DNA of 64,000 nt from Acinetobacter sp. (GTDB lineage: Bacteria; Pseudomonadota; Gammaproteobacteria; Pseudomonadales; Moraxellaceae), in NCBI GenBank assembly GCA_031277915.1, contig JAITLL010000031.1:47299-111298 (forward strand). The letters run 5' to 3'. Within the stretch, counting starts at the first letter, position 1; each line of letters begins with the position of its first letter. Below, piece by piece: positions 9,996 to 18,670 of the stretch. Under the pieces are notes generated by a model. The model saw only the letters and a program-made list of their open reading frames with translations, ran no database searches and had not been told where the DNA came from. Made by a program: the position numbers and the translations under genes.

Positions 9996-10787
9996 TCAGA
10001 CCTCCTGTAATTGAATGAGTTGTTGCTGTAGCTCTTCAAGTTGAAGACGTTTTTTTACATCTTCGCGCACACTGAGCTGTTTTTCCAATTTTTTAATTTG
10101 TGTGCGAATTTTAGCTAACTCAATTGTAGTTTTCGCATCAGTTGGCACGGTCTCTTTAGGTTTCTCGATGAGTTCAATAGAAGGTAATTCATCAAGTGCC
10201 TGAGAAAACTGTGCAAACAGTTGAGTATCAATTTCAGCACGTACAACAGGACCTTTTCGGTGAGTGCGATGCTTTTCTTCACGTTGAATATGTGCGTAGT
10301 AGCGCTGTCTTAAATCATTTTGTTCTGCAGTACGCTGTTGTTCATTTGGTAAGGCTTGAGTGTCTTCGACCAAATCAATGCAATCTACTGGACAAGGGGG
10401 AATGCATAACTCACAACCCGTGCATAAGTCGGTTAATATGGTATGCATAAGCTTACCACTGCCAATAATCGCATCTACAGGACAAGCACTAATACATTTG
10501 GTACAGCCAATACATTCATCTTCACGAATAATCGCTTTCATTCGCTGTGGGCGACCATCTGACTGGATAGGCCATACACTACTTTCAGCAGTTAATGGAG
10601 AGCGATTTAATAGATTTGCCAGCGCATCAGCAACAGGTTGACCACCAGGAACACATTTATTTGCATCTTCACCTTCGGCAATGGACTTTGCGTAAGGTAG
10701 ACAGCCGTCACGGTGTCCACATAAACCACATTGTGTCTGTGGTAATAACGCATCGATCTCACGTATGAGAGAAATAGATGGATTCAT
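9996..10787 (-). CDS. rsxB: RnfB/RsxB-type ferredoxin subunit
   Basis: RsxB is the iron-sulphur subunit of the Rnf/Rsx electron transport complex. The 263-residue protein has an N-terminal four-Cys domain ([14 protein letters not shown] ... KCVPGG) and two 4Fe-4S motifs, [16 protein letters not shown] and [16 protein letters not shown]. The C-terminal 120 residues are a charged, helical coiled-coil extension. The usual N-terminal membrane anchor of RnfB is absent, and no rsxA, C, D, G or E gene lies nearby. nth follows directly, as it does after rsxE in E. coli. Confidence 0.88.
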   Translation of the reverse strand: MNPSISLIREIDALLPQTQCGLCGHRDGCLPYAKSIAEGEDANKCVPGGQPVADALANLLNRSPLTAESSVWPIQSDGRPQRMKAIIREDECIGCTKCISACPVDAIIGSGKLMHTILTDLCTGCELCIPPCPVDCIDLVEDTQALPNEQQRTAEQNDLRQRYYAHIQREEKHRTHRKGPVVRAEIDTQLFAQFSQALDELPSIELIEKPKETVPTDAKTTIELAKIRTQIKKLEKQLSVREDVKKRLQLEELQQQLIQLQEV

Positions 10788-11118
10788 AGAGGAAAATTGC
10801 TTGCTTAAAACGATGCGATAATGAAGAAAAACCTAAGTAAGGTCAATGGATTTTAACGAATTTATTGGCTTTTTGATTGACCTAAAATGCAGCTAATATT
10901 GCACAATAATAGATCAATAAAAGTGAAAAGAGAAATGACTGTTTTTGATTTTTAGATAGTTTTTCTAAAATTAAGTTTATGATAATTAAGTAAAATAAAA
11001 TAATTTAAAATAACTATTGTTAAAATTGATGGAAAGGGATTTAATATTTTGCTGCTAAATGATGCATTTAAAAATGTATTGCACCAATTTAATTCATTAC
11101 TATGCTGAGGACCGTGCA
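10788..11118. other. AT-rich intergenic region between rsxB and gdhA
   Basis: This region lies between divergent rsxB and gdhA and is very AT-rich. The gdhA frame stays open back to 11059, but I take that part to be leader. I see no stable hairpin or RNA gene here. Promoters for both genes are presumably inside it, but none is clear enough to mark. Confidence 0.6.
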
Positions 11119-12462
11119 TTGAAATACAATAATCTGAATGAATTCCTGAATTACGTGCAAGCGCGTGATCCGCATCAACCTGAGTTTTTACAAGCTGTTG
11201 AAGAAGTCATGACAAGCTTGTGGCCATTTATTGAAAAAAATCCGGAATATGCAGAACAGGGATTACTAGAACGTCTGGTTGAACCAGAGCGTGTGATTCA
11301 ATTTCGTGTTTCATGGATGGATGATCAAGGCCAGACTCAAGTGAACCGTGCTTTCCGTGTTCAGTATAATTCAGCAATTGGCCCATTTAAGGGTGGTATG
11401 CGTTTCCATCCATCGGTCAACTTATCTATTTTAAAATTTTTAGGGTTTGAGCAAACTTTTAAAAACTCACTCACGACTTTGCCAATGGGTGGTGGTAAAG
11501 GTGGTTCAGATTTTAATCCCAAGGGTAAATCTGATGCTGAAATTATGCGATTCTGTCAGTCGCTCATGATTGAGCTTTACCGTCATTTAGGCCCAAATAC
11601 TGATATTCCAGCAGGAGATATTGGCGTGGGGGCTCGTGAAGTCGGATATATGGCTGGCATGATGAAAAAACTGAGTAATGACACCGCTTGTGTCTTTACC
11701 GGTAAAGGAATTTCATTTGGTGGTAGCTTAATGCGCCCAGAAGCTACAGGCTATGGTACGGTTTATTTTGCAGAAGAAATGCTAAAAACACGTGGGCAAT
11801 CTTTTGCTGGTAAAACTGTTTCGGTATCTGGTTCTGGTAACGTTGCACAATATGCTGCTGAAAAGGCAATGTTCTTGGGTGCAAAAGTTGTTACTTTGTC
11901 GGACTCGAACGGTACAGTTTATTTAAAAAATGGTTTCACCGACGAATTGCTTGCTGAAGTTATGGAGCTGAAAAACGTTCAGCGTGGTCGTATTTCCGAG
12001 TTTGCTTCTAAGCATGGTTTTGAATATTTTGAGGGTAAAACTCCGTGGCATATTCCTGTAGATATTGCTTTACCGTGTGCGACACAAAATGAATTAACAG
12101 GTGAGGATGCAAAAACTCTTATTGCTAATGGAGTCATTTGTGTAGCTGAAGGTGCCAATATGCCATCTACACTTGAGGCTGTTGAGCATTTTATTGAAGC
12201 TAATATTTTGTATGCGCCAGGTAAAGCATCTAATGCGGGTGGGGTGGCAACTTCTGGTTTAGAAATGTCTCAAAATTCGATCCGTTTGAGCTGGGCACAT
12301 GCTGAAGTCGATGAACGCTTACATGCAATTATGAAAGATATTCATGCCAATTGTGTAAGATACGGTACTAAAGAAGATGGGACTGTAAATTACGTAGACG
12401 GAGCTAATATTGCAGGCTTTGTAAAAGTTGCTGATGCAATGCTTGCACAAGGTATTTATTAA
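11119..12462 (+). CDS. gdhA: NADP-type glutamate dehydrogenase
   Basis: This enzyme aminates 2-oxoglutarate to glutamate with NADPH. Family blocks are FKGGMRFHPSVN, PMGGGKGGSDFNPKGKSD (active-site Lys), PAGDIGVGAREVGYM and the Rossmann segment VSVSGSGNVAQYA. The frame extends back to an ATG at 11059. However, GAGGA at 11107-11111 lies seven bases before an in-frame TTG at 11119, and starting there gives 447 residues, the same as the E. coli enzyme. I therefore choose the TTG start. A strong terminator follows. Confidence 0.93.
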   Translation: MKYNNLNEFLNYVQARDPHQPEFLQAVEEVMTSLWPFIEKNPEYAEQGLLERLVEPERVIQFRVSWMDDQGQTQVNRAFRVQYNSAIGPFKGGMRFHPSVNLSILKFLGFEQTFKNSLTTLPMGGGKGGSDFNPKGKSDAEIMRFCQSLMIELYRHLGPNTDIPAGDIGVGAREVGYMAGMMKKLSNDTACVFTGKGISFGGSLMRPEATGYGTVYFAEEMLKTRGQSFAGKTVSVSGSGNVAQYAAEKAMFLGAKVVTLSDSNGTVYLKNGFTDELLAEVMELKNVQRGRISEFASKHGFEYFEGKTPWHIPVDIALPCATQNELTGEDAKTLIANGVICVAEGANMPSTLEAVEHFIEANILYAPGKASNAGGVATSGLEMSQNSIRLSWAHAEVDERLHAIMKDIHANCVRYGTKEDGTVNYVDGANIAGFVKVADAMLAQGIY

Positions 12463-12472
12463 GTACAGAAAT

Positions 12473-12506
12473 AAAAAATCCGATGCCAAAGCATCGGATT
12501 TTTTTA
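12473..12506 (+). terminator. Terminator of gdhA (bidirectional)
   Basis: AAAAAATCCGATGC/GCATCGGATTTTTTT forms a long stem with a four-base loop. It probably also serves the convergent lipoprotein gene. Confidence 0.92.
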
Positions 12507-12517
12507 GTTTAAAAAAC

Positions 12518-13627
12518 TTATTTTTTAGGCTTTTTAACCATTTCTTGCTCAACAACCATATCTAATACATCTGCTTGGCTAGATTGATCTGCTGCTGGAT
12601 TTTTTACATCAAAACGTTTTACACGTAAGATTACGCGTTGGTTTGGATTGTGTTCAAAACCTTCGATCTGACCATAATATAATGACCAGTTTTTGTCAGT
12701 GTAAGTTTTAACACCTTTGTCATCATATTTTACTTCACGAACTTGCAAGCAAGTTTGTGGTGCAACACCAGTACAAGATTTAGTTTCTGGAGCAACTTCA
12801 AGGAAAACAGTTTTACCTTCAGATTGATATTTTGCTTCAGGTGTCATTTTACCAGTGAAAGTATATTTCTGACCTTGAGCATCAACGATTGTTAATGTTG
12901 GTTGATCAACGTTTGTGGTATTGAGTTCAAACGGGATCGCACGTTTTTGGAAAAGGCTGCTAGAAAATTGTTCCTGTTTCATTAAAGCAGGTTCACACGC
13001 CATCATAGTTGACATTACTTCAGCCGTTACGATGGTATTGTTTTCAACTTTCCAAGTTGTTCCTTGGCGGTTACAACCCGTTGCGATAGATAAACGATCA
13101 TTTGTGAAGTTAAGAACGATAGGCTTTTTAGTATTTTCAGGTTGGTATGACCATGAATAATCAGTTAAAGCTTGAGTGTTAGTTGCTTTTACGCCTTGGA
13201 AAATATGCTTTTGACCAGTTTTATCTGTCACGCTTAAGATTACCTGACCATTGCTATTACTAATTTCGATTGGCAATTTTGCTTCACTAAAGATGCTATT
13301 AGACAATTGTTCTTGTTTCATTAAATCGTCTTGGCAAGCCATCATTGTTGATGCAAGAGGAGAGATAACGAGTTGGTTACCTTCAACTTGCCAAGTACCA
13401 CGTTGACCATTACAACCTGTGTTAATTGCTAATTTACCGTCAGCATTAAAGTTAACAACAAGCGGCTTGGATGCTTTTACATTTTGATAAGTCCAAGTAT
13501 ATTCACTTAAAGTAGCTGCAAGGTTTTGTTGTTGCTCAGATACAATTGGAGCTTGAGTATTTGAAACTGTTTGACACGCCATTAAAGAAAAAGGTAACAA
13601 CGCAAGAATTAAATATTTAATTTTCAT
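12518..13627 (-). CDS. Lipoprotein with two META domains and a DUF4377 domain
   Basis: The signal peptide ends in a lipobox (LMAC), so the mature protein is a lipoprotein. Two tandem META (HslJ-like) domains follow, about residues 38-145 and 152-260. Each has the sequence pattern TGCN and STMMAC with an intervening W, and they are clearly similar to each other, suggesting internal duplication. The C-terminal part (about 265-369; FLEVAPETKSC, VREVKYDDKG, RVILRVKRF) is DUF4377-like. META proteins such as HslJ are envelope proteins linked to stress and antibiotic tolerance, but the exact role here is unknown. It is monocistronic. Confidence 0.85.
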   Translation of the reverse strand: MKIKYLILALLPFSLMACQTVSNTQAPIVSEQQQNLAATLSEYTWTYQNVKASKPLVVNFNADGKLAINTGCNGQRGTWQVEGNQLVISPLASTMMACQDDLMKQEQLSNSIFSEAKLPIEISNSNGQVILSVTDKTGQKHIFQGVKATNTQALTDYSWSYQPENTKKPIVLNFTNDRLSIATGCNRQGTTWKVENNTIVTAEVMSTMMACEPALMKQEQFSSSLFQKRAIPFELNTTNVDQPTLTIVDAQGQKYTFTGKMTPEAKYQSEGKTVFLEVAPETKSCTGVAPQTCLQVREVKYDDKGVKTYTDKNWSLYYGQIEGFEHNPNQRVILRVKRFDVKNPAADQSSQADVLDMVVEQEMVKKPKK

Positions 13628-13765
13628 TTAAAAAACTTCAAGTAAAAAAACAACAGCACTAAGCTTAAAACATTCTTAAAAAAAGAAAATGTAAACATAT
13701 GATTGTTTCGGTTTTTAAAATGTATATGTTTGTAAATTATTTGAATTTTTAACAAAAATAATGGT

Positions 13766-13787
13766 ATACCCCGCAAGGACGGGGTAT
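13766..13787 (-). terminator. Hairpin after ygiD
   Basis: The perfect eight-base-pair stem ATACCCCG/CGGGGTAT has a six-base loop and lies ten bases beyond the ygiD stop codon. The T tract is weak, so efficiency is uncertain. Confidence 0.65.
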
Positions 13788-13797
13788 TTCCTAAAAA

Positions 13798-14574
13798 TTA
13801 ATCAAAACGGTAAATATCCATACCCAATGAGCCCATTGTGAAGCTACTATGAACAATGGTAAAACGATGACCTGTTCCCATCGCAAAAAACAAAGGTGCA
13901 AAATGCTCAAGGGTTGGGTGATTCTGTTTTATAAAAGGAAGTGTTTGCCACTCTAGTACAGCATCATAATCTTGATGACTTAGTTTGCTCACTATTGTAT
14001 TTCTAAAGGCTGAAGCCCATTCAGGAACTTTAGAGTTGTCTCCTTGCCAAGACAGTTCTGCCAGATTATGAGTAATACTTCCTGAGCCAATCAGTAAAAT
14101 TTGTTTGTCACGTAAAGGTGCGAGTGTTTGCCCTATACGATAAATTTCTTGAGCACTTAAGCTCATCGGCAAAGAAATTTCAACAACAGGGATGTCTGCA
14201 TCTGGATACATGTGTAAAAGAGGCATCCATACACCGTGGTCGCGAGGACGGGTGCTATTAGCATGGGCAACAAAATGAGCCTCTGCCAGTAACTTCAAAA
14301 TTTCTTCTGCAAGTTCTGGTTCACCAGGCGCACTATAACGAATGTCATATAACTCTGGTGGAAAACCACGGAAGTCATGCCATGTTTCTGGGCGAGTCGA
14401 ACTACTTACTTCAAGTGCTTTACTTTCCCAGTGAGCAGACATCACAATGATTGCCTTCGGGGTAGGTAGATTTATACCAAGACGGTGTAACGCCGGACCC
14501 ACTTGTTCAGGATCAAGTGCAAGCATGGGTGAACCATGTGAAATAAACAGTCCGGGAAGGGTTTGTAGTTCCAT
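13798..14574 (-). CDS. ygiD: DODA-type extradiol aromatic ring-opening dioxygenase
   Basis: The 258-residue protein belongs to the LigB/DODA family; E. coli YgiD is a 4,5-DOPA extradiol dioxygenase. Metal ligand regions are visible: FISHGSPML near the N-terminus, MSAHWES, and RPRDHGVWMPLLHMYP. HDFRGFPPELYDIRY and GSGSITHNL are other family blocks. The natural substrate in this organism is unknown. rlmH and lon lie upstream on the same strand but with separate spacing. Confidence 0.9.
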   Translation of the reverse strand: MELQTLPGLFISHGSPMLALDPEQVGPALHRLGINLPTPKAIIVMSAHWESKALEVSSSTRPETWHDFRGFPPELYDIRYSAPGEPELAEEILKLLAEAHFVAHANSTRPRDHGVWMPLLHMYPDADIPVVEISLPMSLSAQEIYRIGQTLAPLRDKQILLIGSGSITHNLAELSWQGDNSKVPEWASAFRNTIVSKLSHQDYDAVLEWQTLPFIKQNHPTLEHFAPLFFAMGTGHRFTIVHSSFTMGSLGMDIYRFD

Positions 14575-14685
14575 TTCGTTACACCTGAGTCAAAAGCAGA
14601 ATAATAGTCATTATGCCAAAATCAGGACATGATAAAAGTACCCTGATTTCAACGGATTGTTCTTAAAATGAAACGTTTGTTCTTT

Positions 14686-15165
14686 TTATGCACGGTGATA
14701 AGGATGATTATGATTAATACTCATTGCTCGGTAAAGTTGTTCGATTAATAAAACACGTACCAAAGGATGTGGCATAGTGAGTTTTGATAGTGACCAATGC
14801 CAAGCAGCAGCTTTACGCACTTGATCTGATAAACCATCTGGGCCGCCTATAGCAAGTGCTACATCATTACCTTCGAGCATCCATTGTTTCATAGTGTCAG
14901 CCAGTTTTTCTGTGCTGAGTTCACGTCCACCAACTTCTAAAGCGATTAGCGTTTCGTTAGGTTTTAAAGCATTTAAAATACTTTCACCTTCAATTTGACA
15001 GTATCTCAAAATATCTGCCTCTGAGTCATTTTTTCCACGTTTTGCCATTGGAAGTTCAATCACTTGAGTCTGAACAAAAGGCTGAATACGTTTGAAATAA
15101 TCTTCAAAACCAGTAAGAACCCAAGCAGGCATTTTTTGACCAATGGTCAGAATACGAATTTTCAT
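14686..15165 (-). CDS. rlmH: 23S rRNA (pseudouridine1915-N3)-methyltransferase RlmH
   Basis: RlmH is a SPOUT methyltransferase that modifies pseudouridine 1915 in helix 69 of 23S rRNA on the 70S ribosome. The protein has 159 residues, close to the 155 of E. coli. Diagnostic blocks are KIRILTIGQKMPAWV at the start, the SAM-binding knot LAIGGPDGLSDQVR, and the C-terminal LTMPHPLVRVLLIEQLYRA with the final NHPYHR. In E. coli rlmH precedes mrdA; here mrdA is about 8.5 kb away. Confidence 0.95.
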   Translation of the reverse strand: MKIRILTIGQKMPAWVLTGFEDYFKRIQPFVQTQVIELPMAKRGKNDSEADILRYCQIEGESILNALKPNETLIALEVGGRELSTEKLADTMKQWMLEGNDVALAIGGPDGLSDQVRKAAAWHWSLSKLTMPHPLVRVLLIEQLYRAMSINHNHPYHRA

Positions 15166-15238
15166 GTTGTCTATTTAGTCAAAATGGCTGACATAGTATA
15201 CCTGAGGCGGCAATAAGTTCGGGGAGGCAAGTGGGCAT

Positions 15239-15376
15239 AAAAAACGCAGTCCAAAAAATGGTGTTGGACTGCGATCAAATGATCATCTGTCTGGAGTTCA
15301 GATGATCATAGAGAATAAAAAACAAGCCTATCTATGACATAAGATAGTTAAGAGTAAATAATAAAATTAATCACTC
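15239..15376 (-). ncRNA. Candidate small RNA between lon and rlmH
   Basis: Three consecutive inverted repeats fill this gap: CTATCT/AGATAG (15328-15347), a perfect 11-base-pair stem ATGATCATCTG/CAGATGATCAT (15279-15309), and a nine-base-pair stem CGCAGTCCA/TGGACTGCG (15245-15273). Read on the minus strand, the last stem is followed by T6, which makes it an intrinsic terminator. A possible promoter on the minus strand has TTGAAA at 15408-15413 and TAATAA at 15384-15389 with an 18-base spacer. No credible coding frame lies inside. The predicted transcript is about 138 nt. This is an inference from structure, and I do not recognise the RNA family. Confidence 0.5.
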
Positions 15377-15427
15377 CTACCTATTATTATGAGGAAGGTT
15401 GGATATTTTTCAATCAAATTATGTAAC

Positions 15428-15457
15428 AAAAAAAAGAGAGCCAAAGCTCTCTTTTTT
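15428..15457. terminator. Terminator of lon
   Basis: GAGAGC/GCTCTC with a CAAA loop is flanked by A8 and T6, so it can act in both directions. It lies about 10 bases beyond the lon stop codon. Confidence 0.9.
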
Positions 15458-15467
15458 CAAATTTTAA

Positions 15468-17897
15468 TTAGTGACGAGCTGCTTTTGAGTCTTCCACCGG
15501 TTTTACAATCGGTGTCTTCGGTAAAGGCTTTGGCATCGAAGTTAATGCTAAAGGTAAGATTTCATCAATACTTTTCACAGCTTTGATTTCTAATCCTTCT
15601 TTTACATTGTCAGGAATCTCTGCCAAATCACGTACGTTATCTTGAGGAATGAAGACGAGCTTAATTCCACCACGATGTGCTGCAAGAAGTTTTTCTTTCA
15701 AGCCACCAATACGCATCGCACGACCACCAAGACTTGTTTCACCAGTCATTGCAATATCTGGACGAATAGCAATACCAGTAAATGCTGATACAAGTGCGGT
15801 TGTTAATGCTAAACCAGCAGATGGACCATCTTTTGGTGTTGCACCTTCAGGTAAGTGAACATGTACATCAGTTTCTTCAAAACGAGATGCTTCAATACCC
15901 AATTCATCGGCACGTGTACGTACTACAGTCATCGCTGCGGTAATCGATTCTTTCATTACATCACCAAGTGAACCGGTTGTAATAAATTTACCTTTACCTT
16001 TTACAGCTGCAACTTCAATAGTAAGTAACTCACCACCAACAGAAGTCCATGCCAAGCCATTCACACGACCTACTTGCGCTTCATCTTCTGCAATACCAAA
16101 GTCAAATTTGTGTGGACCTAGGTATTCAGGAAGATTAGCAGAGGTAACGTCAAGCTGTAAGTTTTTAGACTTTTTACTAACCGCTTCTTTTACCACTTTA
16201 CGCGCAATTTTAGAGACTTCACGTTCTAAACTACGGACACCAGCTTCACGTGTATAACGTTGAACAATATCACGAATCGCTTCTTCATGAATTGTTAACT
16301 CTTTTGCACGTAATCCGTTGTTCTTAATTGCTTTAGGAACAAGGTAGCGCTCAGCTATGTTTACTTTTTCATCCTCGGTATAACCCGGTAGACGAATGAC
16401 TTCCATACGGTCCAGTAAAGCTTCTGGAATATTCATGCTGTTTGCAGTACAGATGAACATTACCTCAGAAAGGTCAAGATCAAGATCTAAATAGTGATCA
16501 TTGAATTTACTGTTTTGTGATGGATCAAGTACTTCAAGCAATGCAGAAGCTGGGTCACCACGGTAGTCTTGTGCCATCTTGTCAATTTCGTCGAGTAAGA
16601 ACAATGGGTTCTTCACGCCAACTTTTGTTAAAGACTGTACAATTTTACCCGGCATCGCACCAATATAAGTACGACGATGTCCACGAATTTCTGCTTCATC
16701 ACGTACGCCACCAAGCGCCATGCGAACAAATTCACGACCTGTTGCTTTTGCTACTGATTCACCGAGTGAAGTTTTACCAACCCCTGGAGGACCTACTAAA
16801 CAGAGGATAGGGCCTTTGAGTTTTTTCACACGTGATTGAACTGCTAAGTATTCAACAATACGGTCTTTAACATCATCAAGACCATAGTGGTCAGCATCAA
16901 GAATCTCTTGTGCTTTTGCAAGGTTAATACTGACTTTGCTCGCTTTGTTCCATGGCGTATCTAAAATAACTTCTAGATAGTTACGTACAACGGCAGCTTC
17001 ACTAGATGCAGGCTGCATTGCTTTGAGTTTACGGAACTCAGCTTCAGCTTTTTTGCGTACGTGCTCAGGTAAATCAGCTTCAGCAAGACGTTTCTCAATT
17101 TCAGCAACGTCATCTTCAGCACCGCCATTCATATCGGAAAGCTCACGTTGAATGACTTTCATTTTTTCATTTAGAAAGTATTCACGTTGGTTTTTTTCCA
17201 TTTGGCGTTTTACGCTGTCATGCAAAGTTTGTTCAATTTGCTGTTCAGCAGATTGATTCATCAAGTAGTTCATCAACTCTTGCAAATGAGCTTCAAACTC
17301 ATTGTGCTCTAGAAATTTCTGTTTAATTTCAATGTTAAGAGGCACACGAGTTGCCACGAAGAACATAAGTTGTAATAGGTCTTCGATTTTATTGGCAGCA
17401 GCGACCAGCTCACGAGCATTACGTAATTTTGCTTCTGCATATTGAGCAAATAAGTTACGTAACTCTTGTAAACGAGTTTCTTGAGTTGCTTTATCTACAT
17501 TAATAGTCATTGGACTTAAATCATGCTCAGCAGTCAAATAACTATCTTCATCGATAATTTTTGTGAGCTTTGAGCGATGTAAACCTTCAATAAGCACTTT
17601 AATGCAGTTTTCATCATTTTCATGATTAACTACTTGTACAATCTTAGCGACTGTACCGTACTGGTATAAATTGTCGTGATCAATTTCTTCTGTAAGCGAA
17701 TCTTTTTGCGCAACTACAAATACTAAATTGTCACTGTTACGAGCCACATCAACTGCATTGATCGATTTTTCACGACCCACGAATAGCGCAATTTGCATGT
17801 GTGGATAAACTACCACATCACGTAAGGCTAATAGTGGTAATACACTTGGAACCTGAGGCTCTAAGTCAGTTTTTTCATTCATAATAAGTTCAGACAT
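15468..17897 (-). CDS. lon: ATP-dependent protease La (Lon)
   Basis: Lon degrades misfolded and specific regulatory proteins in the cytoplasm. The substrate-binding LON domain spans about residues 15-210, followed by a coiled-coil region and the AAA+ module with Walker A GPPGVGKT and Walker B FLLDEIDK. The C-terminal protease domain has catalytic Ser693 in KDGPSAGLA and Lys736 in GGLKEKLLAA. From the ATG at 17897 the protein is 809 residues. An in-frame GTG six bases upstream is part of the AGGAG ribosome site, so it is rejected. The tail is short and Pro/Lys-rich. Confidence 0.97.
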   Translation of the reverse strand: MSELIMNEKTDLEPQVPSVLPLLALRDVVVYPHMQIALFVGREKSINAVDVARNSDNLVFVVAQKDSLTEEIDHDNLYQYGTVAKIVQVVNHENDENCIKVLIEGLHRSKLTKIIDEDSYLTAEHDLSPMTINVDKATQETRLQELRNLFAQYAEAKLRNARELVAAANKIEDLLQLMFFVATRVPLNIEIKQKFLEHNEFEAHLQELMNYLMNQSAEQQIEQTLHDSVKRQMEKNQREYFLNEKMKVIQRELSDMNGGAEDDVAEIEKRLAEADLPEHVRKKAEAEFRKLKAMQPASSEAAVVRNYLEVILDTPWNKASKVSINLAKAQEILDADHYGLDDVKDRIVEYLAVQSRVKKLKGPILCLVGPPGVGKTSLGESVAKATGREFVRMALGGVRDEAEIRGHRRTYIGAMPGKIVQSLTKVGVKNPLFLLDEIDKMAQDYRGDPASALLEVLDPSQNSKFNDHYLDLDLDLSEVMFICTANSMNIPEALLDRMEVIRLPGYTEDEKVNIAERYLVPKAIKNNGLRAKELTIHEEAIRDIVQRYTREAGVRSLEREVSKIARKVVKEAVSKKSKNLQLDVTSANLPEYLGPHKFDFGIAEDEAQVGRVNGLAWTSVGGELLTIEVAAVKGKGKFITTGSLGDVMKESITAAMTVVRTRADELGIEASRFEETDVHVHLPEGATPKDGPSAGLALTTALVSAFTGIAIRPDIAMTGETSLGGRAMRIGGLKEKLLAAHRGGIKLVFIPQDNVRDLAEIPDNVKEGLEIKAVKSIDEILPLALTSMPKPLPKTPIVKPVEDSKAARH

Positions 17898-18670
17898 GGG
17901 CACTCCTAATGAGTGACAACGAGGTTGCCATGTTTTTTATAGTGATGTGTATTTCAAAAATTACAAGGGCATGACAATAGAAAATGTTGAAAAAATGACT
18001 AATTTAGTCAACTTTTTTTTAAAAATGTTATGAATCAATAGATTAATTCTTAAGGAGAATAAAATTTGTAGTGAAGCTAAGCATTTTTACTTAATAATTA
18101 TTCTTTATTCTACAAGCAAGATAATGATCCTATGGTACAAATTTTTGTTTAGTTTTACTTTATAAAAATTGTTTTTGTTAAGCATATTTAAATTTTTGTT
18201 TATTTTATAATTTATTATAAGTATAATAAATGTACTATTATTTATTATATACATTTGTATTTTTGTAAGTTATTTATTCATATTAATTTTGATTTTTTAT
18301 AGAGTTAATGCTCTATTTATATAAAAATATAACTGTATTTTAAAATATATTTATTTTTATTAATTTTATAAAAAACAATCATATATTTAGAGTCATTATT
18401 CTATTTTTAAATAAAATTACTTTTTTTAACAAAAACATAACACTACATTCTTAATTTAAATTTTATTTATTAAAATCAGTATTTTAAAATTAAATATAAA
18501 AATGTAATTTGTGATTAAAGTCTCAAATTTTTTAATAAATATTTTGTTTTTATATTTACCCTTTAAATTTATTCAATTAGGATGCCGCCTCTTTTTTTTG
18601 GCCGAATATTTTAAGAATGTTTTTTACATTTTTATTGGCCTTTGATTTTGGTATTTGTCTGAGAAGTTTT
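17898..18670. other. Long AT-rich region upstream of ata
   Basis: This gap of about 770 bases separates divergent lon and ata and is extremely AT-rich, with no credible gene on either strand. The last 90 bases contain a T8 run (18592-18599) between GC-rich patches (GATGCCGCC and GGCCG). The ata frame extends back to an ATG at 18617 but lacks a suitable signal there. The composition is what is expected of a DNA segment bound by an H-NS-type silencer, which is an inference. Confidence 0.6.

Noticed and set aside
15649-15858. Plus-strand frame within lon
   Set aside because: It is antisense to the conserved Lon protease domain and shows no independent coding signal.
18617-18670. Longer start for ata at 18617
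   Set aside because: It would put 18 extra residues before the extended signal peptide motif ([10 protein letters not shown]), which normally begins the protein.
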